Shown one piece after another: positions 26,349-35,483 of a stretch of 64,000 bases of DNA (position 1 is its first letter; every line of letters starts with the position of its first letter). This DNA comes from M50B103 sp041667565 (lineage in GTDB: Bacteria > Fidelibacterota > Fidelibacteria > Fidelibacterales > Fidelibacteraceae). A program made the translations under genes and the position numbers. Location of the stretch: positions 7,908 to 71,907 of the forward strand of contig CAZNFT010000004.1 of the NCBI GenBank assembly GCA_964572745.1, written 5' to 3'. The notes below the pieces were generated by a model. The model was not told the DNA's origin. It did not search any database and was given only the letters and a program-made list of their open reading frames with translations.

Positions 26349-26364
26349 TGTGACGCTCGTCACA
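26349..26364. promoter_or_regulatory. TGTGA-N6-TCACA Crp-like palindrome
   Basis: TGTGACGCTCGTCACA matches the Crp consensus pattern and lies 52 bp upstream of the DUF2851 start. It could equally be part of a generic hairpin in a repeated intergenic sequence, so I score it low. The Crp/Fnr protein encoded 230 bp upstream is a possible binder. Confidence 0.3.
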
Positions 26365-26416
26365 CTTTAAAATTTGCTCTTTTTTAGATCAGATTTCCTT
26401 TATAAATTCTCTTGTT

Positions 26417-27673
26417 ATGGGGACGATATATTACAGACAATTCACTCCTTATCTGGAGCTTTTTGAGCCACGCTCAGCTTATGTATCCGAGCTGAGATTG
26501 CAGCACGCTTGGAAGCAATTTCTGTGGAAAAAAGAATTAAAGGACGATAAAGGTCGGAGTCTTCGTGTTTTGAGTGCAGGACGGCATAATCATAGCGATG
26601 GCCCTGACTTTTTGGACGCCAGTTTAATGATAAACGGGAAATTATGTACCGGTGACATAGAAATTCATTTCAGGGCTTCCGACTGGTATGCTCACAAACA
26701 TCATCTTGATCACAGATATAATAATTGCATATTGCATGTGGTTTTTCAAGAACCCGAGAGCTCAGCGAGAGCTCGCACAGAATACGGAGCAGAACTACCG
26801 GTATGTTATATTCCTTTAGATAATATTTACGAACAAGAACCACCCGGAACTTGTCGGATATTTAAGGCAGATCCGGAAAAATACTTCCAGATATTAAAAA
26901 AGAAGGGTTGGGACAGAGTAAAGAAAAAGATCAAGTATTTTTATACAAATCGTAGCAGATTCCCTTTGGATGTGATGCTTTACTGGGGTTTATTTAAGGC
27001 CAGTGGATATAGATATAATGAAGAGAATATGATCAAGTTGTTTTTGCACTTTCCCTGGGCTGCCTATTGTGATGATCTCTTGGATAAAAATGATATTCGT
27101 CCCATGCTTGAAGATCTTGCCGGGTTTAGTGTGTTTTCAGAAGAGACACAAGAAGCAGATAAGATAAGGTGGACATATTCCAGAACGCGACCACCGCATT
27201 TTCCGGAAAGACGTATTGCATGGTTGGGAGAACTGATGAAACGTTTTTATCACTCATCACTCTCAGAAATTTTATATGATAATTGTAAGGCAAAGGAAGA
27301 TATTAGATCTGTAAGTGAAATACTTTTTGATCCGCATCTTCCGAATGTACCCGGAGTTGGGATGCGGCAAGAAATATTGCTGAATGCAGTCATGCCTTTA
27401 TTTGAATCCATGAGAATGGAAGAAAAAGAAAATGAACCAATGCGAAGCTTAATAAAAGAATATATAGAAAAAGCCAGGATCCCTCATGTTTATGGTGTTG
27501 TTGAACGCTTTCATGATAAGCATGGCATCGCACCAAATGTTCCTCAACAACGATCCTGGCTTTTGTCACAGGGTGTTTTGGCAATTCATGATCGCTACTG
27601 TTCACAAGGCACGCAGCTGAGTTGTCCCATATGTTTGTTAGATAGTTCACAAGAGGGAGAACCTCTGGGCTGA
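26417..27673 (+). CDS. DUF2851 family protein
   Basis: 418 residues. The N-terminal block E-L-LQHAWKQFLW, followed by LRVLSAGRHNHSDGPDFLDASLMINGKLCTGDIEIHFRASDWYAHKHHLDHRYNNCILHVVF, matches the DUF2851 family, which is nearly confined to Bacteroidetes and relatives. Conserved GPDF, E, H and D residues look like a nuclease-type or metal site, but no activity is established. The C-terminus has a CPICLL motif that could bind metal with the nearby Cys of RYCSQGTQLSCPIC. The start lacks a clear ribosome-binding site. It appears monocistronic, followed by hairpin-forming repeats. Confidence 0.8.
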   Translation: MGTIYYRQFTPYLELFEPRSAYVSELRLQHAWKQFLWKKELKDDKGRSLRVLSAGRHNHSDGPDFLDASLMINGKLCTGDIEIHFRASDWYAHKHHLDHRYNNCILHVVFQEPESSARARTEYGAELPVCYIPLDNIYEQEPPGTCRIFKADPEKYFQILKKKGWDRVKKKIKYFYTNRSRFPLDVMLYWGLFKASGYRYNEENMIKLFLHFPWAAYCDDLLDKNDIRPMLEDLAGFSVFSEETQEADKIRWTYSRTRPPHFPERRIAWLGELMKRFYHSSLSEILYDNCKAKEDIRSVSEILFDPHLPNVPGVGMRQEILLNAVMPLFESMRMEEKENEPMRSLIKEYIEKARIPHVYGVVERFHDKHGIAPNVPQQRSWLLSQGVLAIHDRYCSQGTQLSCPICLLDSSQEGEPLG

Positions 27674-27703
27674 AGCCCGACTTTGTTAGCTTTATAGGCC
27701 ACG

Positions 27704-27786
27704 GGCTAAAGCCCGTGGTAATTGATGGGATGGCAAAAGTGAAGCATTGATTTTAAAACAACTAAGTATATCAATTACCCCGAGCT
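27704..27786 (+). repeat. 83-bp dispersed repeat, copy 1
   Basis: The segment starts GGCTAAAGCCCGTGGTAATT and ends TCAATTACCCCGAGCT. Only a handful of bases differ from copy 2 at 27855-27937. With the preceding CCACG the left end forms a strong 9-bp hairpin (CCACGGGCT/AGCCCGTGG, AA loop), and its ATTGAT...ATCAAT ends make the whole unit imperfectly palindromic. Confidence 0.9.
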
Positions 27787-27854
27787 CAAGCTTGCTGATA
27801 GAGCACCTTGCGAAAACTTGAATTTGAAGCTCAGAAGCACAAAGACAAAACATA

Positions 27855-27937
27855 GGCTAAAGCCCGTGGTAATTGATGGGATGGCAAAAATGAAGCATTG
27901 ATTTTGAAAAAGCTAAGTATATCAATTACCCCGAGCT
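27855..27937 (+). repeat. 83-bp dispersed repeat, copy 2
   Basis: Direct repeat of 27704-27786, separated by 68 bp. GGGCTAAAGCCC-type units are common in FCB intergenic regions. The downstream stretch adds another hairpin (ACCCCG...CGGGGT) before the rfaE2 start. Confidence 0.9.
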
Positions 27938-28006
27938 TTAAAACCGGGGTTTTAACCCCATATTTTTTGGTTTTTTCATAGAGTATTTAATTGTACATTC
28001 ATTATT

Positions 28007-28498
28007 ATGGAAAACTTTTATTCAAGCAAAGAATGGGACGCTATAAAACAGCGTGTTGTAGAAGCTAAGCAATCCGCCAAAGCGCTGGTGTTTACAAATG
28101 GTTGTTTTGATATTTTACATCCTGGGCATAAGGCACTTCTTGAATTTGCTAAAAAGGAAAAGGGTTTTTTACTTATTGGTCTTAATAGTGATGATAGTGT
28201 AGGCAGATTAAAGGGGGTCGGCCGGCCGATCAATTCTGCAGAGATAAGAGCGAAAAATTTGCTTGAAACCGGACTGCCGGATGCAGTCGTAGAATTTACA
28301 GAAGATAGTCCCCGGGAAATAATCGAGTATCTCGAACCCGATATTTTGATCAAAGGGGGAGACTACACGGTTAATACGATCGTAGGTGCACCTGAAGTCC
28401 TTGCAAAAAACGGAAAGGTTTTAATATTTCCAATACTTCAGGGACATTCGACAACAGCTATTATTGAAGCGAAAGAAAAAAATACAGAAACAAATTAA
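28007..28498 (+). CDS. rfaE2: D-glycero-beta-D-manno-heptose 1-phosphate adenylyltransferase
   Basis: 163 residues, equal to the C-terminal (nucleotidyltransferase) half of HldE. The cytidylyltransferase-like signature is VFTNGCFDILHPGHKALLEFAK; LLIGLNSDDSVGRLKG and LIKGGDYT are typical. It makes ADP-heptose for lipopolysaccharide core, so the organism likely has heptose-containing envelope glycans. The separate kinase domain (RfaE1) is not in the window. No clear ribosome-binding site precedes the ATG. It is the first of four rightward genes, with a 20-bp gap to the SPOR gene. Confidence 0.92.
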   Translation: MENFYSSKEWDAIKQRVVEAKQSAKALVFTNGCFDILHPGHKALLEFAKKEKGFLLIGLNSDDSVGRLKGVGRPINSAEIRAKNLLETGLPDAVVEFTEDSPREIIEYLEPDILIKGGDYTVNTIVGAPEVLAKNGKVLIFPILQGHSTTAIIEAKEKNTETN

Positions 28499-28518
28499 TT
28501 CCAAGGGTGTTTTTAATT

Positions 28519-29391
28519 ATGATGAAAAAAAATATTAAAACAATTATTCTTTTAAGCGCTATTATCTTTTTAGGCAATCTTGCTTCCTTAAAAGCCGTGG
28601 ATATTTTAAAGATTCTTGAAGGATATGGTCGTGATTCCATTGCGACTTTTTCTGCCGGGGATGCACAGTCCGAAGCAGCCGATGTTTTTAATCTTCTTTT
28701 GGAATCTGATGGAGAGATCACTGTAAAAAAAGCAGAGGATCAACTTAATAAAAGCAAGTCACTTGTTATGAAGTCATACCTTGCCCTAATGTTAGCAGAT
28801 TATGCTTATGTAAATAATGATTTTGAGAATGGAAAACGTTATTTAAAAAGAGCTCTTGATGAATACGATCCTATTCGAAATGATAGTTATTATCGTTTGG
28901 TTTTTGCTCGTGCAGAAAAAGCAATTCTAGAGTCATCGGGAAAAAACGAAGAAGGAAAAAGATCAGTATTGCAAGATTATTCCCCCGAGGTTTCCACAAA
29001 GGAAATTACTGTTAAAAAAATCAATGCTAAAGCAGCAAGAGGATCTGAAATTACCACATCCAAGCCAGAAAACAGCACGCCACTTGTTGAGTTTAAGTCT
29101 GATGTTAATAATGACAATAATTCTCTTGCAAGAAGTCAAGTAAGCTCCCAGGTAAACTATAGAATGCAAATAGGGGCTTTTGGAGTACGGGAAAATGCTC
29201 AAAGAAAAAAAGAATTTTACGAAAAAGAAGGCTATCCCGTTCATATAGAAACTCGTGGTACATCAAATAAACCACTTTATATTGTTCAGTTGGGAGCTTT
29301 TGAAACTTACCAAGAAACAAAATCGGCTTTGTCTCGCTTTAAAGCAAAATATTCCGGCGAAGATGGTATTGTTATTAAGGTTAATAGATAA
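28519..29391 (+). CDS. Periplasmic/secreted SPOR-domain protein
   Basis: 290 residues with a signal peptide (IIFLGNLASLKA). Residues about 25-125 are helical with a TPR-like look (SYLALMLADYAYVNNDFENGKRYLKRALDEYDP). A low-complexity linker leads to a C-terminal SPOR domain (YRMQIGAFGVRENAQRKKEFYEKEGYPVHIE...LYIVQLGAFETYQETKSALSRFK). SPOR domains bind denuded peptidoglycan glycans, commonly at division sites. I use the ATG at 28519 after AAGGG; an upstream in-frame GTG at 28507 overlaps that site. It ends 1 nt before the next gene. Confidence 0.85.
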   Translation: MMKKNIKTIILLSAIIFLGNLASLKAVDILKILEGYGRDSIATFSAGDAQSEAADVFNLLLESDGEITVKKAEDQLNKSKSLVMKSYLALMLADYAYVNNDFENGKRYLKRALDEYDPIRNDSYYRLVFARAEKAILESSGKNEEGKRSVLQDYSPEVSTKEITVKKINAKAARGSEITTSKPENSTPLVEFKSDVNNDNNSLARSQVSSQVNYRMQIGAFGVRENAQRKKEFYEKEGYPVHIETRGTSNKPLYIVQLGAFETYQETKSALSRFKAKYSGEDGIVIKVNR

Positions 29392-29392
29392 T

Positions 29393-31744
29393 ATGAAAAA
29401 AATTCGTTTTATTGTTATGTTTTTGCTCATTGCTCTTTCAAGTCTCTATGCAATTGTCGGAGACTGGAAATCTTATGGTTCGCAATTGACACCAAAAGAT
29501 TTGTATGTCCAGGGAAAATTCATCAAAGCAGTTTCTCATGGCGGGCCCATTTTATTTGATACCGAAATGGGTACATTTTTAAAAAGCGATATGAAGGATA
29601 AGTTGGCACATATAGATATCCGCTCATATTATATTAATTCAGATGGCAGTGAATGGTATTCCTTTGCTTCAGGTGTAAGTGGCATTAATTATTTTAACCA
29701 GAATAGTTCCGGCGACTATTTTGATCTTAATTTTAAGCAGGCCGGACCCTTTACCGGTATTGATGGTCATGTTTTTGTTGTTTATAAACCTGAATTTACG
29801 CCACAAATTGCTCATTTTGTAAAGTACCAGCAGAATTATATTTATCACGACAGCTATAATCAATTTCCCGGAGATCCTTCGGAGATAAACGATATTCAAA
29901 TCCTTGGCGACACTTTGTACCTGGCAAGTGATAAGGGTTTAATGAAAGCCTGGATAAATAATGCTAATCTAAAGCCTAAAACTGCTTGGGAAATAGTATC
30001 GATGGATACCGGTGGTGTCGCAGTACATCTGGGGAATAAAGATGATATTTTATATTGGTCTGACGATCAGAATACTATTTATAAAAGATCCCAGGGTTTA
30101 ATAGAAAAAGTAATGAAGTATAATGGTGAATCATCAGATTTTTTTGTTGAAGAAAACTCTATGTATTTTGCATCAAAGAACAAGATATATAACCTTGATA
30201 CAAAGAATGAAATTTACCAAGCTCGCACGTCTATCAGTGGGTTGGTTTTTCAGGGCGATACCCTATGGGTTGCCGAAGAAAACCTGGGATTGCGTTGTAT
30301 TAGCAATGAGCATGTTCAGAATTTTATTCCCAATACTATGATGAATTTGACAGCTAATGCTTTAGCAATAGATGAAGACAGGAAAGTATATATTTCGGGG
30401 CTTGAGGGAGTCGCAATGCTGCAGGGTGAAACATGGCATAATCTTGTGTATTCGCCCTACGAGGAAGCAATTCATGATCATATTAAAGACGATAGTTTTT
30501 CAGCCGATACACTAAATATTGCTTATCATGGAGCTTCAGGAGAACGTATGATATATGATGCCCTGATATCGTCATCCGGCAAATTATATTCTACTGTTAC
30601 TCATACTTCGATATCTCCTCTTAGTGGACAATCTCCCGGGGCAAAGGGACCGGGTGTTTTATATGAAATAGATCTCAATGATTATTCATCTTATGAAGTC
30701 TATGATACAACAAATAATGTATTTGAATCTACTCGGGGAGTTGGTGGCGGTTCTGATTTTTATTTGATCATGGGTGGATTAGCAGAAGATCAGTTAAATA
30801 ATATTTATATTTTAAATCGCCATACCCTTAAGGCAGAAACACTGGTCCGTTTGGACGAAAATGGAAATGTAAAGCGTTTTACTCAAGAAGAATCGAATAA
30901 TACCTTACAGGTTCTTGCAAGGGAAATTGCTGTTGATAAAAACGGATATCTTTGGATAGCAAATCAAGCAAGGCAAGAGGATGTCCCCCGTACAAAAGGC
31001 GGTATAACGGTATATAACCCCCGAAATGGTCAATGGGCATTTGTTGATGCTTCTGATGGTCTGGTTTCAAATGATGTTTATTCTTTAGATGTAGATCCTT
31101 TAACAGGGAATATTTGGGTCGCTACAGCTCAGGGGGTGCAAATGATCTATGCGCCATCGACGATAAGCTCAGCGACAGAATTTACTATGAATGCTAAAAT
31201 TTCCGGCTTAAGTAATATGGTTCCGGTTAAAATCAGGATAGATCCCAAGGGGAATAAATGGATCTTGACCCAAAGCCAGGGCGTTCAAATATACATGTCT
31301 AACAATCGTTTTTATAATGATGGTGCCGGTTTAAGCACTGAAAATTCCGGTTTGTTGGACAATGTGGTTTTTGATGTGGTTTTTGATACGCAAAAAGGCT
31401 ATGCATATTTTCTTAGCGCTTCAGGTTTAAGTCGTTTTGAAATTGCTTGGACCAAGGAAAGGGAAAGCATGAATAATGTCATCGTTTTTCCTCAACCCTT
31501 TAAACCGGGTAGAGATGCTTATATTGCTTTCGATGGATTGGCCGAGCAAAGCCATGTTAGAATTACATCGATAGATGGGCGGGTTGTCCATTCTTTTGAT
31601 ACCGATGCAGTAGAAAATCTAGAAAAACAAGTTGTTTGGAACGGCAAACTACCCAATGGCGATTATATTAGGCGCGGTGTTTATTTAGCTTTTATTACAA
31701 ATATAAATGGTCTGAAGGCCTCTGTTAAATTTGCAGTAGAATAA
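29393..31744 (+). CDS. Secreted beta-propeller protein, PorZ-like, with C-terminal sorting-type domain
   Basis: 783 residues. A signal peptide (FIVMFLLIALSSLYA) precedes many propeller blades (NDIQILGDTLYLASDKGLMKAW, GLVFQGDTLWVAEENLGLRCI, AREIAVDKNGYLWIANQA, SLDVDPLTGNIWVATAQGVQMI), the two-component-regulator-propeller pattern. The last 85 residues (VIVFPQPFKPGRDAYIAFDGL...RITSIDGRVVHSF...YIRRGVYLAFI) form a FlgD/type IX C-terminal domain. This layout is that of PorZ, the surface part of the type IX attachment complex, but other secreted propellers share it. The ATG at 29393 is 1 nt after the SPOR gene's stop. Confidence 0.75.
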   Translation: MKKIRFIVMFLLIALSSLYAIVGDWKSYGSQLTPKDLYVQGKFIKAVSHGGPILFDTEMGTFLKSDMKDKLAHIDIRSYYINSDGSEWYSFASGVSGINYFNQNSSGDYFDLNFKQAGPFTGIDGHVFVVYKPEFTPQIAHFVKYQQNYIYHDSYNQFPGDPSEINDIQILGDTLYLASDKGLMKAWINNANLKPKTAWEIVSMDTGGVAVHLGNKDDILYWSDDQNTIYKRSQGLIEKVMKYNGESSDFFVEENSMYFASKNKIYNLDTKNEIYQARTSISGLVFQGDTLWVAEENLGLRCISNEHVQNFIPNTMMNLTANALAIDEDRKVYISGLEGVAMLQGETWHNLVYSPYEEAIHDHIKDDSFSADTLNIAYHGASGERMIYDALISSSGKLYSTVTHTSISPLSGQSPGAKGPGVLYEIDLNDYSSYEVYDTTNNVFESTRGVGGGSDFYLIMGGLAEDQLNNIYILNRHTLKAETLVRLDENGNVKRFTQEESNNTLQVLAREIAVDKNGYLWIANQARQEDVPRTKGGITVYNPRNGQWAFVDASDGLVSNDVYSLDVDPLTGNIWVATAQGVQMIYAPSTISSATEFTMNAKISGLSNMVPVKIRIDPKGNKWILTQSQGVQIYMSNNRFYNDGAGLSTENSGLLDNVVFDVVFDTQKGYAYFLSASGLSRFEIAWTKERESMNNVIVFPQPFKPGRDAYIAFDGLAEQSHVRITSIDGRVVHSFDTDAVENLEKQVVWNGKLPNGDYIRRGVYLAFITNINGLKASVKFAVE

Positions 31745-31781
31745 AATAATTATATGATCATAAAACATTGCTGGAAATCAA

Positions 31782-32516
31782 ATGAAAACAAATAACAAGA
31801 TAATTGGATCTCACCTTTACCTTGTTGATGAGATTGACTCTACAAATTCAGAGCTTTTGGAAAACCCGGATAAATATGAACATGGTTCAATTTTATGTGC
31901 CAAAAAACAAAGCTCAGGTCGAGGTCGCCATAAACGCGAATGGAAGTCAGAAAAAGGTGGATTGTATTTCTCCGTATTATTGAAAAACCTCGAAAACATT
32001 CATAATATTTTTCCATTTGTTCTTTTATCAGCTCTGGCTGTTACGCGGTCAATTTCTTTTTGCCTAACTCATGGACTTGCTATTAAATGGCCTAATGATA
32101 TATATATCAATCATCGCAAACTATGTGGAATTCTTGCTGAATCAAGCAGTCGGGGAAACAAGCATCATCTTGTAATTGGCTTGGGTATAAATGTTAACAA
32201 TGCAGTTGCACATCTTGAAGATCTTCGTCATCCTGCAGTATCGCTTAAAGAATGTCGCGGTGAAGAAGTAGATATTCTACACTTGTTGCATAAAATTGCG
32301 AATGAAATGAATGACTTGTACAAAGATTTTTTAGCAGGAAATTTTAAAGAACATCTACATGAATTGAATAGACTGCTTTACGCTAAAGGCCAGGAAGTTG
32401 AAATACAAACACCTGCAGGTTTGCGACTAATTACGCCTTTGGAATTTACGCCCGAAGCCAAATTGCTTTGCCTCGAAAACGGGACAGAAACAGAATTGTT
32501 TATGGGTGAGTTTTAG
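31782..32516 (+). CDS. birA: Biotin-[acetyl-CoA-carboxylase] ligase
   Basis: 244 residues, a BirA without the N-terminal DNA-binding domain, so it is a pure ligase and not the biotin repressor. Motifs: DEIDSTNSELL, KKQSSGRGRHKREWKSEKGGLYFSV (GRGRxxR biotinyl-AMP loop), AIKWPNDIYINHRKLCGILAES and LVIGLGINVNN. It attaches biotin to carboxylase carrier domains. The gene lies 37 bp after the propeller gene and may be the last of the rfaE2 unit. Confidence 0.94.
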   Translation: MKTNNKIIGSHLYLVDEIDSTNSELLENPDKYEHGSILCAKKQSSGRGRHKREWKSEKGGLYFSVLLKNLENIHNIFPFVLLSALAVTRSISFCLTHGLAIKWPNDIYINHRKLCGILAESSSRGNKHHLVIGLGINVNNAVAHLEDLRHPAVSLKECRGEEVDILHLLHKIANEMNDLYKDFLAGNFKEHLHELNRLLYAKGQEVEIQTPAGLRLITPLEFTPEAKLLCLENGTETELFMGEF

Positions 32517-32870
32517 AGCGGATTTTAATTTGATCAACAAGCAAAGGCTTTGGATATTATTATTTTAATAATATTCAGAAAAACAGTAAGAGCTAAAACA
32601 TAGAACCCCTTCAAGTCCTGCTATTAGCATACAATAAGCTTTGTTTGTAATGTTAATAAGGTGTGGATAGCTTTATTGTATAGTATTCAAGATCTTGTGC
32701 TATACAAAGCTAATTTCTCATAAACAGCGATATTTGCATCGAAAAAAGAGTTATCTCTCGCAAATAAGATAGTGCTGGCCTTTGCAAAGGGTTCTGTGAG
32801 CTTAGCAATAGCAAATATTGGATTTACAACAGTATCTTATATGCTTTATTTTTTAAGGATGTTTTTTCAC
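32517..32870. other. Convergent spacer between birA and alaS
   Basis: Holds an AT-only hairpin right after birA (32554-32562 with 32666-equivalent bases at 32566-32574) and one diverged copy of the dispersed repeat (32602-32794). No gene or clear GC-rich terminator. Confidence 0.5.
32602..32794 (+). repeat. MITE-like dispersed repeat, diverged longer copy
   Basis: The left end is GAACCCCTTCAAGTC (diverged). The right part (ACAGCGATATTTGCATCGAAAA, then TCTCGCAAATAAGATAGTGCT and GCAAAGGGTTC) matches the family. About 35 extra bases lie in the core relative to the 157-bp copies. Confidence 0.65.
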
Positions 32871-35483
32871 TTATTCTTGTAGTAAATAATGTATAATATT
32901 ATTTAAAACATCATCCATTTTAGAGGCATCTCTACCACCCGCAGTTGCCATGTGAGGCTTTCCGCCACCGCCACCGCCGAGAGCTTTTCCAAGTTCACGA
33001 ACAATATTTCCGGCCTTAAAGCCCTCTTTGACCAAGTCATCTGAAACCACACAAAGGACCTGAGGTGTACCTTTAATGACAGTCGCTAAAACCGCCAATC
33101 CGCTTTTCATTTTTTCGCGGACTTTATCACCCAATGCTTTTAACTGTTCCATGTTTTCAACATCTACACGGTTAACAAATAGGGATTTACCTTTGAATGA
33201 TATTTCGTTGGCAAAATATGCATTAATATCTGTGGTGAGAAGTTTGTTTTTTAACTCTGTGTTTTCTTTTTCAAGAAGACGGACCTGGGTGTACATATCA
33301 CAAACCTTATCAAGAATTTTATCTTCGCTTAGTTTCATTTCTTCTTTGAGAGAGAAAATAAGAGCTTGTTGATCTTTAATATATTTCATTGCGGCTTTTC
33401 CGCTAATAGCTTCTATTCGTCTGATACCGGAAGACACCGATGTTTCATTGATAATAATAAAGAGGCCAATGTCACCGGAGCGTTTAACATGGGTACCACC
33501 GCAAAGCTCTCTGGAAATATGTCCTATGTTGACTACACGAACTTCTTCGCCATATTTTTCACCAAAAAGTGCCTGGGCACCGGATTTTATAGCTTCATCG
33601 TGAGATAGTAGTTCGATCTTTATTTCGTAGTTCTGCATAATCAGCATATTAATGCGTTCTTGGATCTCAGCTTGTTGTTCGGCTGTAACTTTTTCAAAAT
33701 GCGTGAAGTCAAATCTCAATCTATCGGGACCAACATAGGAACCTGATTGGTGAACATGATCACCAAGTAAATTGCGAAGTTCGGCATGAAGTAAGTGAGT
33801 TGCTGTATGATTACTTGTGGTGTCGCGACGTAAACTTTCTTGAACGACTAATTTTGCATTGATGGCTTTATTGCTGCTATCAATGGGCGTTCCTTCCACA
33901 ATATGAACAATATCATCATTCATGTTTCTTGTATCAACAATAAGATGTTTTACATCTGAATCATTTAAGAGCAATGTTCCTTTATCGCCAACCTGACCGC
34001 CAGATTCGGGATAGAAAGGTGTTTTATCAAAAACGAGATAAGTTAGTTTATCGTCAACAGCATATTTAATTAACCTTGCTTCAGCTTCGTACTGTTCATA
34101 ACCAATGAATTTTGAACTCTGTTCTTTTTCAAGAATAATCCAACTCAACTCTTCCGGGCTTTTCATTTTAAATTTCCCGGCAGCTCTGGCTCGTTCGCGT
34201 TGAGCTTTCATGAGCTCTGAAAATTCTTCTTCGTTTATATCCAGACCTTTTTCTTCAGCCAGTAATTTAGTTAGATCGACCGGAAAGCCATAGGTATCGT
34301 AAAGGCGAAAAACCTCTTCTGAATTAAGTACTGTGTTTCCGCTTTTTTTAGCCTGTTTGGCAACTTTTTCAAATAATTCGAGACCTTTGTCCAAAGTATG
34401 TCCAAATGATTCTTCTTCACATTTTATAATACGTTGAATATGCTCGCGTTGAGAAGCAATTTCGGGATAAATATCTCCAAGGATACGGACAACGGCTGGA
34501 ACGAGTCTATAGAGAAAAGGCTCTTTTAAACCAAGTTTTCTGCCAAATCTGGCAGCGCGTCGCAAAATACGTCTAAGTACATAAGCGCGACCTTCGTTTC
34601 CGGGGATGGCTCCATCCGCAATGGAGACCGATAACATGCGTATATGGTCAGCGATCACACGATGTGGGATACCTTTATCACCATAATCATAAGTAACATT
34701 AGATAGTGCTTCGATCTGTTCAATAATAGGTATGAAGAGATCTGTGTCGTAATTGGATTTTTTTTCATTCATAACTGCAACAATACGCTCAAAGCCGGCA
34801 CCGGTATCAATATGTTTATTTTTCAAGGGAGTCAGAACACCGTTTTCGTCGCGATTATATTGCATGAAAACCAAATTCCATAATTCCATGTATTCCGGAT
34901 CATCTGCATTTACTAAAGAAGGGTCTTGATTCTCTAGGTCGTCACCTGAATAATAGTGGATCTCTGAGCAAGGGCCACAGGGACCGACATCTCCCATTGA
35001 CCAAAAGTTATCTTCATCCCCAAACTTTAATAAATGGGCGGGATCAAGATCGGGGATATTTTTCCATATTTCAAATGCTTCGTCGTCATCGGTATATACC
35101 GAAGCATAAAGTCGTTTGGGATCTAGTTTCCATACTTTGGTAAACAACTCCCAAGCCCATTCAATAGCTTCTTTTTTATAGTAATCGCCAAAGCTCCAGG
35201 ATCCGAGCATTTCAAAAAAAGTATGATGATAATGGTCGAGACCCACGACTTCAAGGTCATTATGTTTTCCACTAACGCGAATACATTTTTGTGAATTTAC
35301 AGCCCGTTTAAAAGGAGCTTTTGTTTCACCAAGAAAATAGGATTTGAATTGATTCATGCCGGCATTTGTAAATAGTAGAGTCGGGTCATTTTGAGGAATG
35401 ACGGGAGCGGAAGCAACAACTTTGTGATTTAGCTTCTTCTCAAAAAATTCTATAAATTGTTTTCTTATTATTTTAGAGTCCAT
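32871..35483 (-). CDS. alaS: Alanyl-tRNA synthetase
   Basis: 870 residues, full length. The class II catalytic core begins RKQFIEFFEKKLNHKVVASAPVIPQNDPTLLFTNAGMNQFKSYFLG and includes QKCIRVSGKHNDLEVVG and HHTFFEMLGSWSFGDYYK. The editing domain has HTATHLLHAELRNLLG and ELCGGTHVKRSGDIG, the zinc-binding HxxxH and CxxxH. The C-terminal C-Ala domain ends GGGGGGKPHMATAGGRD. It charges tRNA-Ala and clears mischarged Ser/Gly. AAGGA lies upstream of the ATG. It is monocistronic and divergent from rpmH. Confidence 0.98.
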   Translation of the reverse strand: MDSKIIRKQFIEFFEKKLNHKVVASAPVIPQNDPTLLFTNAGMNQFKSYFLGETKAPFKRAVNSQKCIRVSGKHNDLEVVGLDHYHHTFFEMLGSWSFGDYYKKEAIEWAWELFTKVWKLDPKRLYASVYTDDDEAFEIWKNIPDLDPAHLLKFGDEDNFWSMGDVGPCGPCSEIHYYSGDDLENQDPSLVNADDPEYMELWNLVFMQYNRDENGVLTPLKNKHIDTGAGFERIVAVMNEKKSNYDTDLFIPIIEQIEALSNVTYDYGDKGIPHRVIADHIRMLSVSIADGAIPGNEGRAYVLRRILRRAARFGRKLGLKEPFLYRLVPAVVRILGDIYPEIASQREHIQRIIKCEEESFGHTLDKGLELFEKVAKQAKKSGNTVLNSEEVFRLYDTYGFPVDLTKLLAEEKGLDINEEEFSELMKAQRERARAAGKFKMKSPEELSWIILEKEQSSKFIGYEQYEAEARLIKYAVDDKLTYLVFDKTPFYPESGGQVGDKGTLLLNDSDVKHLIVDTRNMNDDIVHIVEGTPIDSSNKAINAKLVVQESLRRDTTSNHTATHLLHAELRNLLGDHVHQSGSYVGPDRLRFDFTHFEKVTAEQQAEIQERINMLIMQNYEIKIELLSHDEAIKSGAQALFGEKYGEEVRVVNIGHISRELCGGTHVKRSGDIGLFIIINETSVSSGIRRIEAISGKAAMKYIKDQQALIFSLKEEMKLSEDKILDKVCDMYTQVRLLEKENTELKNKLLTTDINAYFANEISFKGKSLFVNRVDVENMEQLKALGDKVREKMKSGLAVLATVIKGTPQVLCVVSDDLVKEGFKAGNIVRELGKALGGGGGGKPHMATAGGRDASKMDDVLNNIIHYLLQE

